Part shown: in pieces, positions 8,012-16,487 of the stretch | Layout of the letters: the number at the start of each line of letters is the position of its first letter | Position numbering within the stretch: position 1 is the first letter of the stretch | Source of the DNA: Pseudobdellovibrionaceae bacterium | GTDB taxonomy: Bacteria > Bdellovibrionota > Bdellovibrionia > Bdellovibrionales > Bdellovibrionaceae | Assembly: GCA_013359135.1 (NCBI GenBank) | Contig: JABWCN010000014.1 | Location: 1-64,000 of the forward strand | Reading direction: 5' to 3' | Length of the DNA: 64,000 nt | Notes under the pieces: model-generated | Database searches by the model: none | Told to the model about the DNA's origin: nothing | What the model saw: the letters and a program-made list of their open reading frames with translations, nothing else | Position numbers and translations under genes: made by a program

Positions 8012-9064
8012 TTAGGATAAACGATCTTCAGAGGCCCCCAATTCAATATGACCATCTTGAGACTTATACAAAACAGCAGCTAGCTCATGATTTAAATATT
8101 TACAAAGAGCACTGAAAGCTCTTTTTCTAGCCCCTCCTAAAACAGCATCTTTAGTTCTTTGAAGCTGAAGAGAGTTTTTAATAAAACAATTGTAAGCAAT
8201 GATGGAACCTTCAGTATTTAATACCGTTATCCCATCCATTCCTGTCATCATCGAAAGTAAATGATTCCAAGCGAGTAATTTTTGAAAATCTTCAATGTTG
8301 TTAGAAGCCAAAAATTGAGCAATACCAGCAGAAATTAAAATTGGCTTATCCAAAATAATTCCATCATGAAAAATTTCAGGTACTGGGTACTCTTTATTAA
8401 CAACAGCTACAAGAGTGCCATGAGTTGCATGCAAAATATTAACTCCAACACGATAATAAAATAACTCTAAATGAGACTTAATTTCTTCATTTGCTCCAGA
8501 GGTGAGATGTTTCGTAAAATTTCTAATAAGCTTGGGTGGATTTGCTGACTCATCTGAGTCACCCATTAAATTGAGATACTGAAATTCTCCATTGTTAGCC
8601 CTTAGTTCAATAAAATTTCCACCAAGCTTACTGATGCCGACAATGTTTGAGTCTTTTGATTTTGCTTGGCGAAGCCTTTCAAATGGAGTCGGACTTAGTG
8701 GAGATAAATCATTCAGAAAAATACCGTAATGCAATTGGGATTCACTATCAATAAAATAGACGGCCCATTCACGGCTTTCGGCAAGGGGTGGATCCTTAGC
8801 ACCGTGCCCAACAGGAACATTATTTTTACTGTGGGTTAGACTCATTAATTCCTTTAAGTCTTGAGCTAAGAAGACTGCTGGAAATAACTTGGTACCCTCC
8901 TCTTGATAAGAAGAAATGAGCAGGATTAATTCTGACAATAAATCTTTAATAGTTTCTGAATCTTTGAAAGATTTTATAAACGTCGCAATATTTAGCTGTA
9001 AATAACTTCTAAAGGATAAAATATGTAAAGCTCCAGGTGAAGTGGCCACAAAATCTCCAACCAT
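8012..9064 (-). CDS. Protein with a C-terminal DisA/CdaA-like (DAC-fold) domain
   Basis: A 350-residue protein. Its last 150 residues resemble the diadenylate-cyclase fold: ILHATHGTLVAVV (210-222), MDGITVLNTEGSIIAYNCFI (276-295) and GGARKRAFSAL (310-320), followed by a VLYKSQDGHIEL strand. Active c-di-AMP synthases carry DGA and RHR; here they read DGI and RKR, so catalysis is doubtful. It fits better with the predicted sensor relatives of the DAC domain (DACN-type) described for bacterial signalling proteins. The N-terminal 200 residues are unrecognised and soluble. It is monocistronic, convergent with the HAD gene and divergent from psd. Confidence 0.6.
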   Translation of the reverse strand: MVGDFVATSPGALHILSFRSYLQLNIATFIKSFKDSETIKDLLSELILLISSYQEEGTKLFPAVFLAQDLKELMSLTHSKNNVPVGHGAKDPPLAESREWAVYFIDSESQLHYGIFLNDLSPLSPTPFERLRQAKSKDSNIVGISKLGGNFIELRANNGEFQYLNLMGDSDESANPPKLIRNFTKHLTSGANEEIKSHLELFYYRVGVNILHATHGTLVAVVNKEYPVPEIFHDGIILDKPILISAGIAQFLASNNIEDFQKLLAWNHLLSMMTGMDGITVLNTEGSIIAYNCFIKNSLQLQRTKDAVLGGARKRAFSALCKYLNHELAAVLYKSQDGHIELGASEDRLS

Positions 9065-9207
9065 TCTATTTTAACATAGACAACGGTACAAACATTAAAA
9101 AATTGAGTTGAACATAATAATGCGACTTTGATCCTATACATATTCAGGATTTTTTGATGACATAAGGTGAGACTATTTCTAGCATTAGGAAACTGTAGGA
9201 TTGTAAA

Positions 9208-9999
9208 ATGTTAAAGGTATTTGCTAATTTATTTTGGGTTAAGTTATCTGCGGAGCTTCAGAAACGAATATCTTCAGTTTTTGCTTTTATGTGGACAACA
9301 AAGTTTTCACGATTTGTTATTCTTCCATATTGTTGGCTGTTCAGTCTAGACTCAGATTATTTGGAGCAATTTGAGTCCGAAGCACAGAAAAATAGATATA
9401 GTTCCTACTCTGATTTTTTTGAAAGAAGGTACAAAAAATTTCCTCAAATTAAGAGTTCACAAGTTTGGCCTTGTGAGGGATATGTATGCGATTGGGGAAT
9501 TTTTAATGAAAAAACAGATTCTTTAGTCAAAGGTCAAAGATTAGATTTAAATTCTATATTTCAATCAGACCCTAAAGACACACAAGAGCATTACTTTGTA
9601 AATATTTTCTTACATAACCACAACTATCACAGAATTCACGCTCCAATTTCAGGGAAAATATCTAAGATAAAAACCATTCCCGGTAATTTGTTCTTTTTAA
9701 GGCCATGGTTTTATAAAAAAAATGATGTTTCTTTTCCTGCCTTTAAAAATGAGAGAGTGGTTATTGAAGTAAAAGATCAATCATCACAGACTTGGTACTT
9801 AGCTATGGTCGGAGGTTTTGGAGTTGGTACTATAGAAATAAATTCCAATACTTTGGTTGGACGTAATATAGAAATAGGTCAAGAGCTTGCAAAGTTTAAA
9901 CTAGGCTCTACAGTGTGTATAGCTTCACCTAAAAGTATTACTATCGCTGCTTATCTGCAAAAAGTTCAAGCCGGTGAAACGATAAAAGTTCGAACTTAA
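9208..9999 (+). CDS. psd: Phosphatidylserine decarboxylase
   Basis: Makes phosphatidylethanolamine from phosphatidylserine at the inner membrane. The 263-residue proenzyme carries the family landmarks: NYHRIHAPISG (H141, H144), MVGGFGVGTIEI, and the LGST cleavage motif (Ser234), whose serine becomes the pyruvoyl group. The N-terminal acid motif, usually DG, reads PCEG here (E90). The first 50 residues contain a hydrophobic stretch that probably attaches it to the membrane. An SD-like AGGA lies 8-9 bp before the ATG. A DUF4337-like gene follows after 21 bp, so they may be co-transcribed. Confidence 0.85.
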   Translation: MLKVFANLFWVKLSAELQKRISSVFAFMWTTKFSRFVILPYCWLFSLDSDYLEQFESEAQKNRYSSYSDFFERRYKKFPQIKSSQVWPCEGYVCDWGIFNEKTDSLVKGQRLDLNSIFQSDPKDTQEHYFVNIFLHNHNYHRIHAPISGKISKIKTIPGNLFFLRPWFYKKNDVSFPAFKNERVVIEVKDQSSQTWYLAMVGGFGVGTIEINSNTLVGRNIEIGQELAKFKLGSTVCIASPKSITIAAYLQKVQAGETIKVRT

Positions 10000-10020
10000 T
10001 TAGATTTTATGTGAGGTTAT

Positions 10021-10626
10021 ATGTCGGAAATTTTAGAAAAAATTGATATATCAAAGGAAAAGAGTTCCATGGAAAATGCTTGGCTAAATAATGCAATAGC
10101 TGTGATTGTAGCCTTGTCAGCATCCTTTATGGCTGTTTTTAATATCAAAGATAATAACATCGTGCAATCTATGTCGCAGGCTCAGGCTCAAGTGATTGAT
10201 TCATGGACATATTTTCAGGCGAAAAGTACGAAACAAAGCATTATTGAAAATCAAATTTCTCAATTGGAAATGCAAATGCTAACAACTGCAAACCTAAGTC
10301 CTTCCTCTCAGCAAAAATTTATTGCTAAGATAGACGAAGCAAAAATTAAAGTTGATAAATATGAGAAAGAAAAAAATGAAATCAAAGCTCAAGCAGAAGC
10401 CTTCCAAAAAGAGTATGATGAGCTCAATACTCACGATGATCAGTTCGATTTGGCAGAGGCATTAATTTCATTAGGATTATCAATCTTTGGTATTACTGCA
10501 TTAACTCAAAAGAAGGTCCTATTCTATTTTGCTATAGTTTTGAGTAGTGTTGGCGTTTTCTTTGGAGTTGCTGGTTTTTTAGGATGGAGTATTCATCCTG
10601 AGGGTCTAACTAAATTATTGAGTTAA
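10021..10626 (+). CDS. DUF4337-like membrane protein
   Basis: The 201-residue protein has an N-terminal membrane segment (about residues 24-42). The family-like string SQAQAQVIDSWTYFQAKSTKQ follows, then a coiled coil (about 75-140) and two C-terminal membrane segments (about 143-160 and 163-190). This order matches DUF4337 proteins, whose function is unknown. An SD (GTGAGGTT) precedes the ATG. It is sandwiched between psd and a small membrane-anchored protein, all with short gaps. Confidence 0.7.
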   Translation: MSEILEKIDISKEKSSMENAWLNNAIAVIVALSASFMAVFNIKDNNIVQSMSQAQAQVIDSWTYFQAKSTKQSIIENQISQLEMQMLTTANLSPSSQQKFIAKIDEAKIKVDKYEKEKNEIKAQAEAFQKEYDELNTHDDQFDLAEALISLGLSIFGITALTQKKVLFYFAIVLSSVGVFFGVAGFLGWSIHPEGLTKLLS

Positions 10627-10643
10627 TCAAAAAGGACACGAGC

Positions 10644-11360
10644 GTGGGAAAAAATTGGAAAATGTACATTGGATTTTTTTTGTTGATTTTTACTGTTGTT
10701 GTCTTGAATCGTTTTTCTCAAACAAGTTCTCAGCGGGAACTTTTATTAAAAAAAGTTTTTTCAGTTGATGGAATTCCTGCTTCTGGTGAGTGGCCGTGGG
10801 GAAACCAAAAGTGGACTTTCTATAAGGAGAGTAAAAGTTTTGTTTTTAAAAATACTCTTTGGTTTATTTTAAAATCTGAAAATAATGAAACGCCAACAAA
10901 TTATTATAGTTATTCATTGATTCAATTTCAAAAAGGAGAAGTTTTATTCAAAGAAATGCCTTTTTTAAATTTTGACAAAAATTTTACACCTAAGTTTGAG
11001 CTTAGAAAGATTTCTTCTGAGGTTGAGGGTTTATTCTTGGTCCGTGAAGATTGTCAGCTTGATTTTTGTAAAGAGATACTGAGTGTGTATTCTGTTGCAA
11101 ACAATCAACTTTTAGAAATAGGGCGAATTCTTTTATCCGATAGTAATTTGAGTAACTGCAAATTACAAAACACTCAGTGTTTTGAATTTAAAGGCACCTA
11201 TCAGTTAGAAAAACACCCAGGAAGTACTTTTCAAAATATTAGGGTGATGTTTAAAGGCTTCGAAGAGAATCAAAAAAAAGAAACCCAAAAAATAGCTGAT
11301 GAAGTTTATACCTTTGAAAACGGTAAATTTGTTTCAGAGTCGTTTAAAAAATATCATTAA
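10644..11360 (+). CDS. Membrane-anchored or secreted protein of unknown function
   Basis: The 238-residue product starts at GTG (AAGGA seven bases upstream), with one N-terminal hydrophobic helix (about residues 7-22) and a soluble, mixed extracytoplasmic part. A pair of Cys (DCQLDFC) and another (SNCKLQNTQC) could form disulfides. No family recognised. It lies 17 bp after the DUF4337-like gene and probably belongs to the same transcript. Confidence 0.55.
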   Translation: MGKNWKMYIGFFLLIFTVVVLNRFSQTSSQRELLLKKVFSVDGIPASGEWPWGNQKWTFYKESKSFVFKNTLWFILKSENNETPTNYYSYSLIQFQKGEVLFKEMPFLNFDKNFTPKFELRKISSEVEGLFLVREDCQLDFCKEILSVYSVANNQLLEIGRILLSDSNLSNCKLQNTQCFEFKGTYQLEKHPGSTFQNIRVMFKGFEENQKKETQKIADEVYTFENGKFVSESFKKYH

Positions 11361-11552
11361 TAAATTCTTTAGTTTCTTGTAGCAAAAAAGTACTATTATA
11401 TTAATTTATGGACAAAATAAAAATTTGCATTGCGCTAGATAAAAAATAGATTTGAATTCATGGATAAAAAATATGTTAATTCTTTATCGGTAGGGGAATT
11501 TAAATTAATTTTAAATCATTTACAAAAGTGATTTAAGTAAGTGAGGGGTTAA

Positions 11553-12926
11553 ATGAAGTTTTTATTTGTGTTTTTTTCTTTGGTACTAGCCTGTTCTGCA
11601 TTTTCACAATCTAAGCAAGATGTTCCAGGCGAGTTTTTAGTCAGATTTCAAGGACCTTATAATCCGCAGTATGCCATGTCATCGTTGCAATCACAGGGTT
11701 TAAGAATTAAAGAAGTGATTTCTAAGTCACTAAATTTATATTTAGTTCAAGGTGCTAGATCGACAAAAGAAGGACTTGGAGCTGCGTATAGAACAAGAGG
11801 TGTGGCATATGCTCAGCCAAATCATTATGTTTTTTTAAGAAATCAAAGAAATCCTTTATTTAGAGGTTTACCTAATGATCCAGAGTCGGGAAAACTGTGG
11901 AATATGATGGAGAGCGCTCAAGGCGGTATGGCTGCTTCACAAATTTGGACTTCGACTGTAGGTGGTAAAGATAAAGGTGGTAATGAGATTGTTGTTGCTG
12001 TTATCGATGGTGGATTTGATCTGACTCACGAAGATTTAAAAGAAAATATTTGGGTTAATAGACAAGAAATCCCAAACAATGGAAAAGATGATGATGGGAA
12101 TGGATACGTTGATGATATAGTTGGTTGGAATGCTTTTGATAATACTGGAAAAATTAAAGTAGACATGCATGGAACTCATGTAATGGGAATTATTGGAGCT
12201 AGAGGTAACAATGGTAAAGGTGTTCATGGGGTTAATTGGGATGTGAAGATGATGGCTATTTCAGGTGCCTCAGGAACAACAGCTACGGTAGCCAAAGCTT
12301 ATGGATACGTTATTGATCAAAAGAAACTATGGTTTCAGTCTAAAGGACAACGAGGTGCAAATATTGTAGCTACGAATTCAAGTTTTGGAGTTGATAATGC
12401 TAATTGCACTTCAGGTGAGTTTCCGGTGTGGAATGATTTATATGAGCAAATGGGACAACTTGGAATTATATCTGCAGCAGCAACTGCAAATAATAATGTA
12501 GATGTTGACCGAGTTGGAGATGTTCCTACAGGCTGCGCGAGTGAATACATTGTAGCTGTTACCAATACCACGCAACAAAACACTAAGTATAACAGTGCTG
12601 GCTACGGATTGAAGACTATTGATATTGGAGCTCCAGGGACAAATATCTTGTCAACGCTTCCAAATAGCAAGTATGGTAATTTAACCGGAACTTCCATGGC
12701 TACTCCACACGTTGCAGGTGCTGTGGCTTTAATTCATGCTGCTGCCAATGAGGCTTTTTATCAAAGATATGTTACACAGCCTGCTGTAGCTGCTCTGGCG
12801 ATCAAACAGGTTTTACTGGCTGGTGTTGATCCTCTTCCTTCTTTGCAAGGTAAAACAGTTTCTGGCGGAAAAATGAATGTTGGTAAATCTGTTCAAATGT
12901 TAAATACTGCAAGATGGAGAAATTAG
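11553..12926 (+). CDS. Secreted subtilisin-like (S8) serine protease
   Basis: A 457-residue preproenzyme. A signal peptide (about 1-18) is followed by an I9-type propeptide (GEFLVRFQG to about residue 92). The catalytic domain has VVAVIDGGFD (Asp152), MHGTHVMG (His206) and TGTSMATPHVAG (Ser381). The oxyanion-hole region usually reads AAGN but here reads SAAATANNNVDVD, so one of the Asn near 313-315 must take that role. It is stand-alone with a GAGGGG SD and ends in a strong terminator. Such exported proteases are plentiful in predatory bacteria; a role in prey or protein digestion is inferred. Confidence 0.9.
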   Translation: MKFLFVFFSLVLACSAFSQSKQDVPGEFLVRFQGPYNPQYAMSSLQSQGLRIKEVISKSLNLYLVQGARSTKEGLGAAYRTRGVAYAQPNHYVFLRNQRNPLFRGLPNDPESGKLWNMMESAQGGMAASQIWTSTVGGKDKGGNEIVVAVIDGGFDLTHEDLKENIWVNRQEIPNNGKDDDGNGYVDDIVGWNAFDNTGKIKVDMHGTHVMGIIGARGNNGKGVHGVNWDVKMMAISGASGTTATVAKAYGYVIDQKKLWFQSKGQRGANIVATNSSFGVDNANCTSGEFPVWNDLYEQMGQLGIISAAATANNNVDVDRVGDVPTGCASEYIVAVTNTTQQNTKYNSAGYGLKTIDIGAPGTNILSTLPNSKYGNLTGTSMATPHVAGAVALIHAAANEAFYQRYVTQPAVAALAIKQVLLAGVDPLPSLQGKTVSGGKMNVGKSVQMLNTARWRN

Positions 12927-13010
12927 ATTTTTATTTATCTAAAGTAGTAGGCAATAAAAGAAAATGACATTTATCTGAGATTAAAAAGTTGATTTTAAAA
13001 AACAATCTTG

Positions 13011-13042
13011 AAGGACTAGTTTCAAACTAGTCCTTTTTTTTT
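13011..13042 (+). terminator. Strong intrinsic terminator of the S8 protease gene
   Basis: AAGGACTAGT-TTCAA-ACTAGTCCTT followed by a run of T on the plus strand. The right arm and T-run overlap the stop and last codons (KKKD-stop) of the convergent pgeF gene. Confidence 0.85.
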
Positions 13043-13713
13043 ACGATAAATGAATAGTTTCTACCACTAGTGGCTTTGTCTCTCCGATAGGAGTGATAGT
13101 TAAAGTCGTTAAAAGTATTAATTTCCAAATCTGTAAACTCAAATGTCTTATTGGGAAAATGAGTGTGTAGATGATGCAAAAGAACTAGTTTTAAATCTAT
13201 ATGGAATTTTTTTGTCTTATCGTTATAAAAAAAACAGGCTGGTCGTTCATGTTCTGTCACTGTAGCTAATATTTCGTCGCATACAGTTTGTTCGACTTCA
13301 AAAGAAGTTTGATGGATGTAGGCGCCAATATAAACATTCAATTTTTTGAAGCTTGAGAAGGTTTTTTTAATGGCCTTGATCGTAATTTGATTTTGAATTC
13401 CTCGCCAACCAGCGTGAATAGCAAGAAAGTGCTCTGAGTCTGGGTTGGTAATAAAAATAGGCATACAGTCAGCAGTTTTGATAAGTAAAGCCATGTCATG
13501 AAGTTGATGAGAATGCGCATCGCCAATCTGTTTTTCACTTACCTCAGTAGGTCTATGAGTAATTAAAATATCACTATGAGTTTGTTGGACCTCTAAGAAG
13601 TGATAGGGAAATAAATTTGTGAGATGTCTAAGATCTAAAAGTTTGTTCGCAAAAAAAACTAAGTGCCGAGTTGTTTCAATACTATGTCCATAGGGAAAAG
13701 TTTTTTCAAGCAT
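13027..13713 (-). CDS. pgeF: Multi-copper polyphenol oxidase / laccase-domain protein (YfiH/PgeF family)
   Basis: The 228-residue protein carries the conserved family pattern QQTHSD (His46), ADCMPIF (Cys83) and HAGWRG (His100), the zinc-binding triad of YfiH-type enzymes. These proteins act on purine nucleosides or proofread peptidoglycan precursors; which applies here cannot be told. Its ATG lies eight bases inside the end of rluD, implying translational coupling. The gene pair rluD-pgeF is common in bacteria. Confidence 0.85.
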   Translation of the reverse strand: MLEKTFPYGHSIETTRHLVFFANKLLDLRHLTNLFPYHFLEVQQTHSDILITHRPTEVSEKQIGDAHSHQLHDMALLIKTADCMPIFITNPDSEHFLAIHAGWRGIQNQITIKAIKKTFSSFKKLNVYIGAYIHQTSFEVEQTVCDEILATVTEHERPACFFYNDKTKKFHIDLKLVLLHHLHTHFPNKTFEFTDLEINTFNDFNYHSYRRDKATSGRNYSFIVKKKD

Positions 13714-14707
13714 AGAGCTTCCATAGATTAATTAGTTTTTTCTCTGCTTCAGGCCAATCTACCTCAAACAAAAGGTTTTCTTTAGTTATGGGATGAATAA
13801 AACCAAGTGTTTTTGCATGTAAAAAAAAGCGTTTGGAATTCTTGATCTGTTCGACAAGGTTAGGATGGAGATTTTTTTCTTTGGCTTTAGCTCCATAAGT
13901 GTAATCTCCAATTATAGGATGGCCTTTTTCACTCAGATGCACTCGAATTTGATGAGTTCTGCCGGTTTCAAGTTTAAGTTTTACTAAGGAAAGATTTCCA
14001 GCTTGAGCTAGAGTCTGATAATTTGTAATTGCAAGTTTGCCCTTATCAAAGCCTAAATCTACGTTATCTATAATGTGATTTTTATGATCTCTCAATGAAG
14101 CATATTTTTTTCGCTCATTTTCTTTTCTTGCCAGATATGAAATGATTTTTCCTTGTGCTGGATTTATTTTACCAGTGACAATGGCTTCATAAAATCTTGT
14201 TATTGTTCTATTTTTAAATTGCTCTGAAAGATGTGTGTGACTTTCGTCATTTTTTGCAACAACTAAAAGTCCACTAGTTTCTTTGTCAATACGGTGAACG
14301 ATTCCAGGACGATCTTCACCAAATTTCATAGATAAGTTCTTTGTATGATGTAAGAGAGCATTGACTAAGGTGTCATTTTGATGTCCAGCTGCGGGATGAA
14401 CAACAAGACCTGATGGCTTGTTTACAACTAGGAGATCCTTGTCCTCATAAACAATATCAAGTGCTATATCTAATTTTTCAAGGCTTGAACTCGGAGAAGC
14501 TAATGGAATATCTACTTGGATATGATCGTTGGCTTTCACTTTATATGAGGGCTTAATTATATGACCATTTACTTTTACCAATGAATTCTGAATAAGGTAT
14601 TCTGCTCTTGAACGAGTTTTAATCTCTGGATTCAGTGAAAGGAATTTATCAATACGAATAGCTTCCATTTCAGAACTAACGATAATATTAAGCAAAGCCT
14701 CTGGCAT
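13706..14707 (-). CDS. rluD: RluD-family 23S rRNA pseudouridine synthase
   Basis: Isomerises uridines in 23S rRNA. The 333-residue protein has an N-terminal S4 RNA-binding domain (about 17-75) followed by the RluA-type catalytic domain with GIVHRIDKETSG (catalytic Asp141) and the LETGRTHQIRVH and IIGDYTYG motifs. Length and order are normal for RluD. The ATG directly abuts the stop of the upstream J-domain gene, and pgeF overlaps its end, so the three form one operon. Confidence 0.9.
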   Translation of the reverse strand: MPEALLNIIVSSEMEAIRIDKFLSLNPEIKTRSRAEYLIQNSLVKVNGHIIKPSYKVKANDHIQVDIPLASPSSSLEKLDIALDIVYEDKDLLVVNKPSGLVVHPAAGHQNDTLVNALLHHTKNLSMKFGEDRPGIVHRIDKETSGLLVVAKNDESHTHLSEQFKNRTITRFYEAIVTGKINPAQGKIISYLARKENERKKYASLRDHKNHIIDNVDLGFDKGKLAITNYQTLAQAGNLSLVKLKLETGRTHQIRVHLSEKGHPIIGDYTYGAKAKEKNLHPNLVEQIKNSKRFFLHAKTLGFIHPITKENLLFEVDWPEAEKKLINLWKLYA

Positions 14708-15328
14708 TTATTTATTAAAGCGCTTCATATAAGAATCAGCAACAGTCTTAGCATCTAGGCCAAGTTCTTTAGAAATTTGCATCACATAGCCTCTTACAAA
14801 AACAGGTGCTGGCAAATTTGTCGGTTCTTCAAGTTCGATAGCTTTGATGTAGAACGGATTGACTTTGATAACATCACTAAGTCTTTCAATCGGATATTTC
14901 TTATACTCGCGAACTTTTTTAAGGAAAACACCTGTCCATTGGGTTTGTTCCGCAATTTCTTTTTCGAAAGCTTCGTCTCTGACATATACGATTTTTTTAT
15001 TTTCACCTTTGGCTTCGTTAAAAATTAAGCGGCTAGCACTTAGAATAGACTCATAGGTTAAATCTTCGGGATTAGACTTGTTATTACCAAGAAGTCTTTG
15101 GTCATAGATATTTCTCAAAGTCTTATTTCCTAGAATGGAATAAGCTTCTTCAATCAAAGTCAGCAACTCACGTGCTTCTTGTTCAGAAAAAATCGTATAT
15201 ATTGCGGGATTCTCACCCGAGTATGTGGCTCTGGCGCGCTCGTAAGCAGTTGTTATCTCATGCTGAGCTGAATTGGTATTTAACTCTAGAACTTCGTAAA
15301 AATTAAAACGTGAATTTGAAGCAAGCAT
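14708..15328 (-). CDS. J-domain-like protein with RodZ-type helix-turn-helix
   Basis: The 206-residue protein has two parts. Residues 8-80 (FNFYEVLELNTNS to LRNIYDQRLL) have the helix pattern of a DnaJ J-domain, but the HPD loop needed to stimulate DnaK is not there; the region reads SGENPAIY. Residues about 135-203 match the RodZ-type HTH (HTH_25), including PAPVFVRGYVMQISKELGL. No membrane segment follows, unlike true RodZ. It may link folding or cell-shape control to the membrane through partners. It is first in an operon with rluD and pgeF, and a 16-bp palindrome lies upstream. Confidence 0.7.
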   Translation of the reverse strand: MLASNSRFNFYEVLELNTNSAQHEITTAYERARATYSGENPAIYTIFSEQEARELLTLIEEAYSILGNKTLRNIYDQRLLGNNKSNPEDLTYESILSASRLIFNEAKGENKKIVYVRDEAFEKEIAEQTQWTGVFLKKVREYKKYPIERLSDVIKVNPFYIKAIELEEPTNLPAPVFVRGYVMQISKELGLDAKTVADSYMKRFNK

Positions 15329-15397
15329 AATTTAAATCCTATAAATTATAATTCACTCACATCCAGTGAGCTTATTCTTTTATTATATAGATTTAAG

Positions 15398-15413
15398 TAT
15401 TGAATATTCAATA
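15398..15413. promoter_or_regulatory. 16-bp perfect palindrome upstream of the J-domain/HTH operon
   Basis: TATTGAATATTCAATA is its own reverse complement and lies 70-85 bp before the operon's ATG. It is rich in A/T, so chance occurrence is possible, but the position fits a regulator site. Confidence 0.35.
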
Positions 15414-15507
15414 GGAATCATACAAGTCGAAAGTCGAGTTTTCGCAGTTCCTAGAGCTACTTACACGACTATGGCGATAGAACAGTGATGATAGTATAAT
15501 TGGAGAT

Positions 15508-16455
15508 TTAGGCGGCGACCTGAATTTCTTTGGAATCTGCTAAATATTTGCAGATTGATAGAAATTGACCAGCAACAGGGGTAAAGGGTTGAGCAATTAG
15601 AACTGGCTCCATATTTTTCACCGATTGCCATACTGAATTATCAAATTCAATGTGACCTATATAATCTACATTCAAGCCATAATATTTATTACAAACGCTT
15701 TTCATGGAATAGCCAAGATCCATCAAACTTTGACTACGAATTCCATTAATAAGTAGTTTTAATGGTTCACGATTAAGTTTATTGAATGGCTCAAGAGTTA
15801 ATCCATCATTTTCTTTTAGATAGGACTTGAAAGAAAAAGGGTTATCTAAAACGTTATGTCTAAAGTCTCTTAGGGTATTGATCAATTTGTGATAAGCTTC
15901 TGGGGTCGCTTTTGATTTTAAATTTTGGCAAATATAGCTCTCAATGAAGCGGTAGGTTTTTTCAATTGATGTTGGTTCGGGTGATGAGACTACAATACGT
16001 TGATCGCATTCAAGAAACATATTAAAAAATTTCTCGAAAGGTCCAACTCCAAAATCCACTAAAATGTAATCGTATTTTAATTTTTTAAGTTCAGCACTCA
16101 TTTTGAATTCATCAAATTTAGATAAATCAAATGGAACCCATAAATCCCAAACTCCTTGAATATAAGAAAGCTTTGGAAATGGAGTTGGAATAACTATTTC
16201 AGACAGAGATTTTTGCTCATCAAGGAAGTGTCTCATATTCAAATGAGAAGGTTTTAACCCCAGGGCTGTATGCATATTTGCGCCACTCAAATCAAGATCG
16301 ACAATTAAAACATTATAATTTAATTTTGAAAGTGTTAAGCCAAGGCTTGAAGTGATGAAGGTTTTTCCTACTCCACCTTTTCCAGAGTTAATAGCCCAGA
16401 TTTCTGGGGCCTTACCTTGATGACTATGTGTTGCTGTTTTATTCACTAATTCCAT
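15508..16455 (-). CDS. MinD/ParA-like P-loop ATPase
   Basis: A deviant-Walker ATPase of the MinD/FlhG/ParA superfamily: INSGKGGVGKT (Walker A), VLIVDLDLSGANMHTALGL and YILVDFGVGPFEKF. About 315 residues from the ATG at 16455, chosen because AAGGGG sits five bases upstream. An ATG at 16488 overlaps the tsaB stop (TAATG) and is the alternative. No C-terminal amphipathic membrane helix is evident, so it is more FlhG/ParA-like than MinD. No minC, minE or flagellar genes are nearby, so the cargo it positions is unknown. Confidence 0.8.
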   Translation of the reverse strand: MELVNKTATHSHQGKAPEIWAINSGKGGVGKTFITSSLGLTLSKLNYNVLIVDLDLSGANMHTALGLKPSHLNMRHFLDEQKSLSEIVIPTPFPKLSYIQGVWDLWVPFDLSKFDEFKMSAELKKLKYDYILVDFGVGPFEKFFNMFLECDQRIVVSSPEPTSIEKTYRFIESYICQNLKSKATPEAYHKLINTLRDFRHNVLDNPFSFKSYLKENDGLTLEPFNKLNREPLKLLINGIRSQSLMDLGYSMKSVCNKYYGLNVDYIGHIEFDNSVWQSVKNMEPVLIAQPFTPVAGQFLSICKYLADSKEIQVAA

Positions 16456-16487
16456 GTGAACCCCTTGTGATAAGCCGACTTTATTCA

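Noticed and set aside
11461-11532. 23-residue ORF upstream of the S8 protease
   Set aside because: Too short, no SD, and A/T-rich filler composition.
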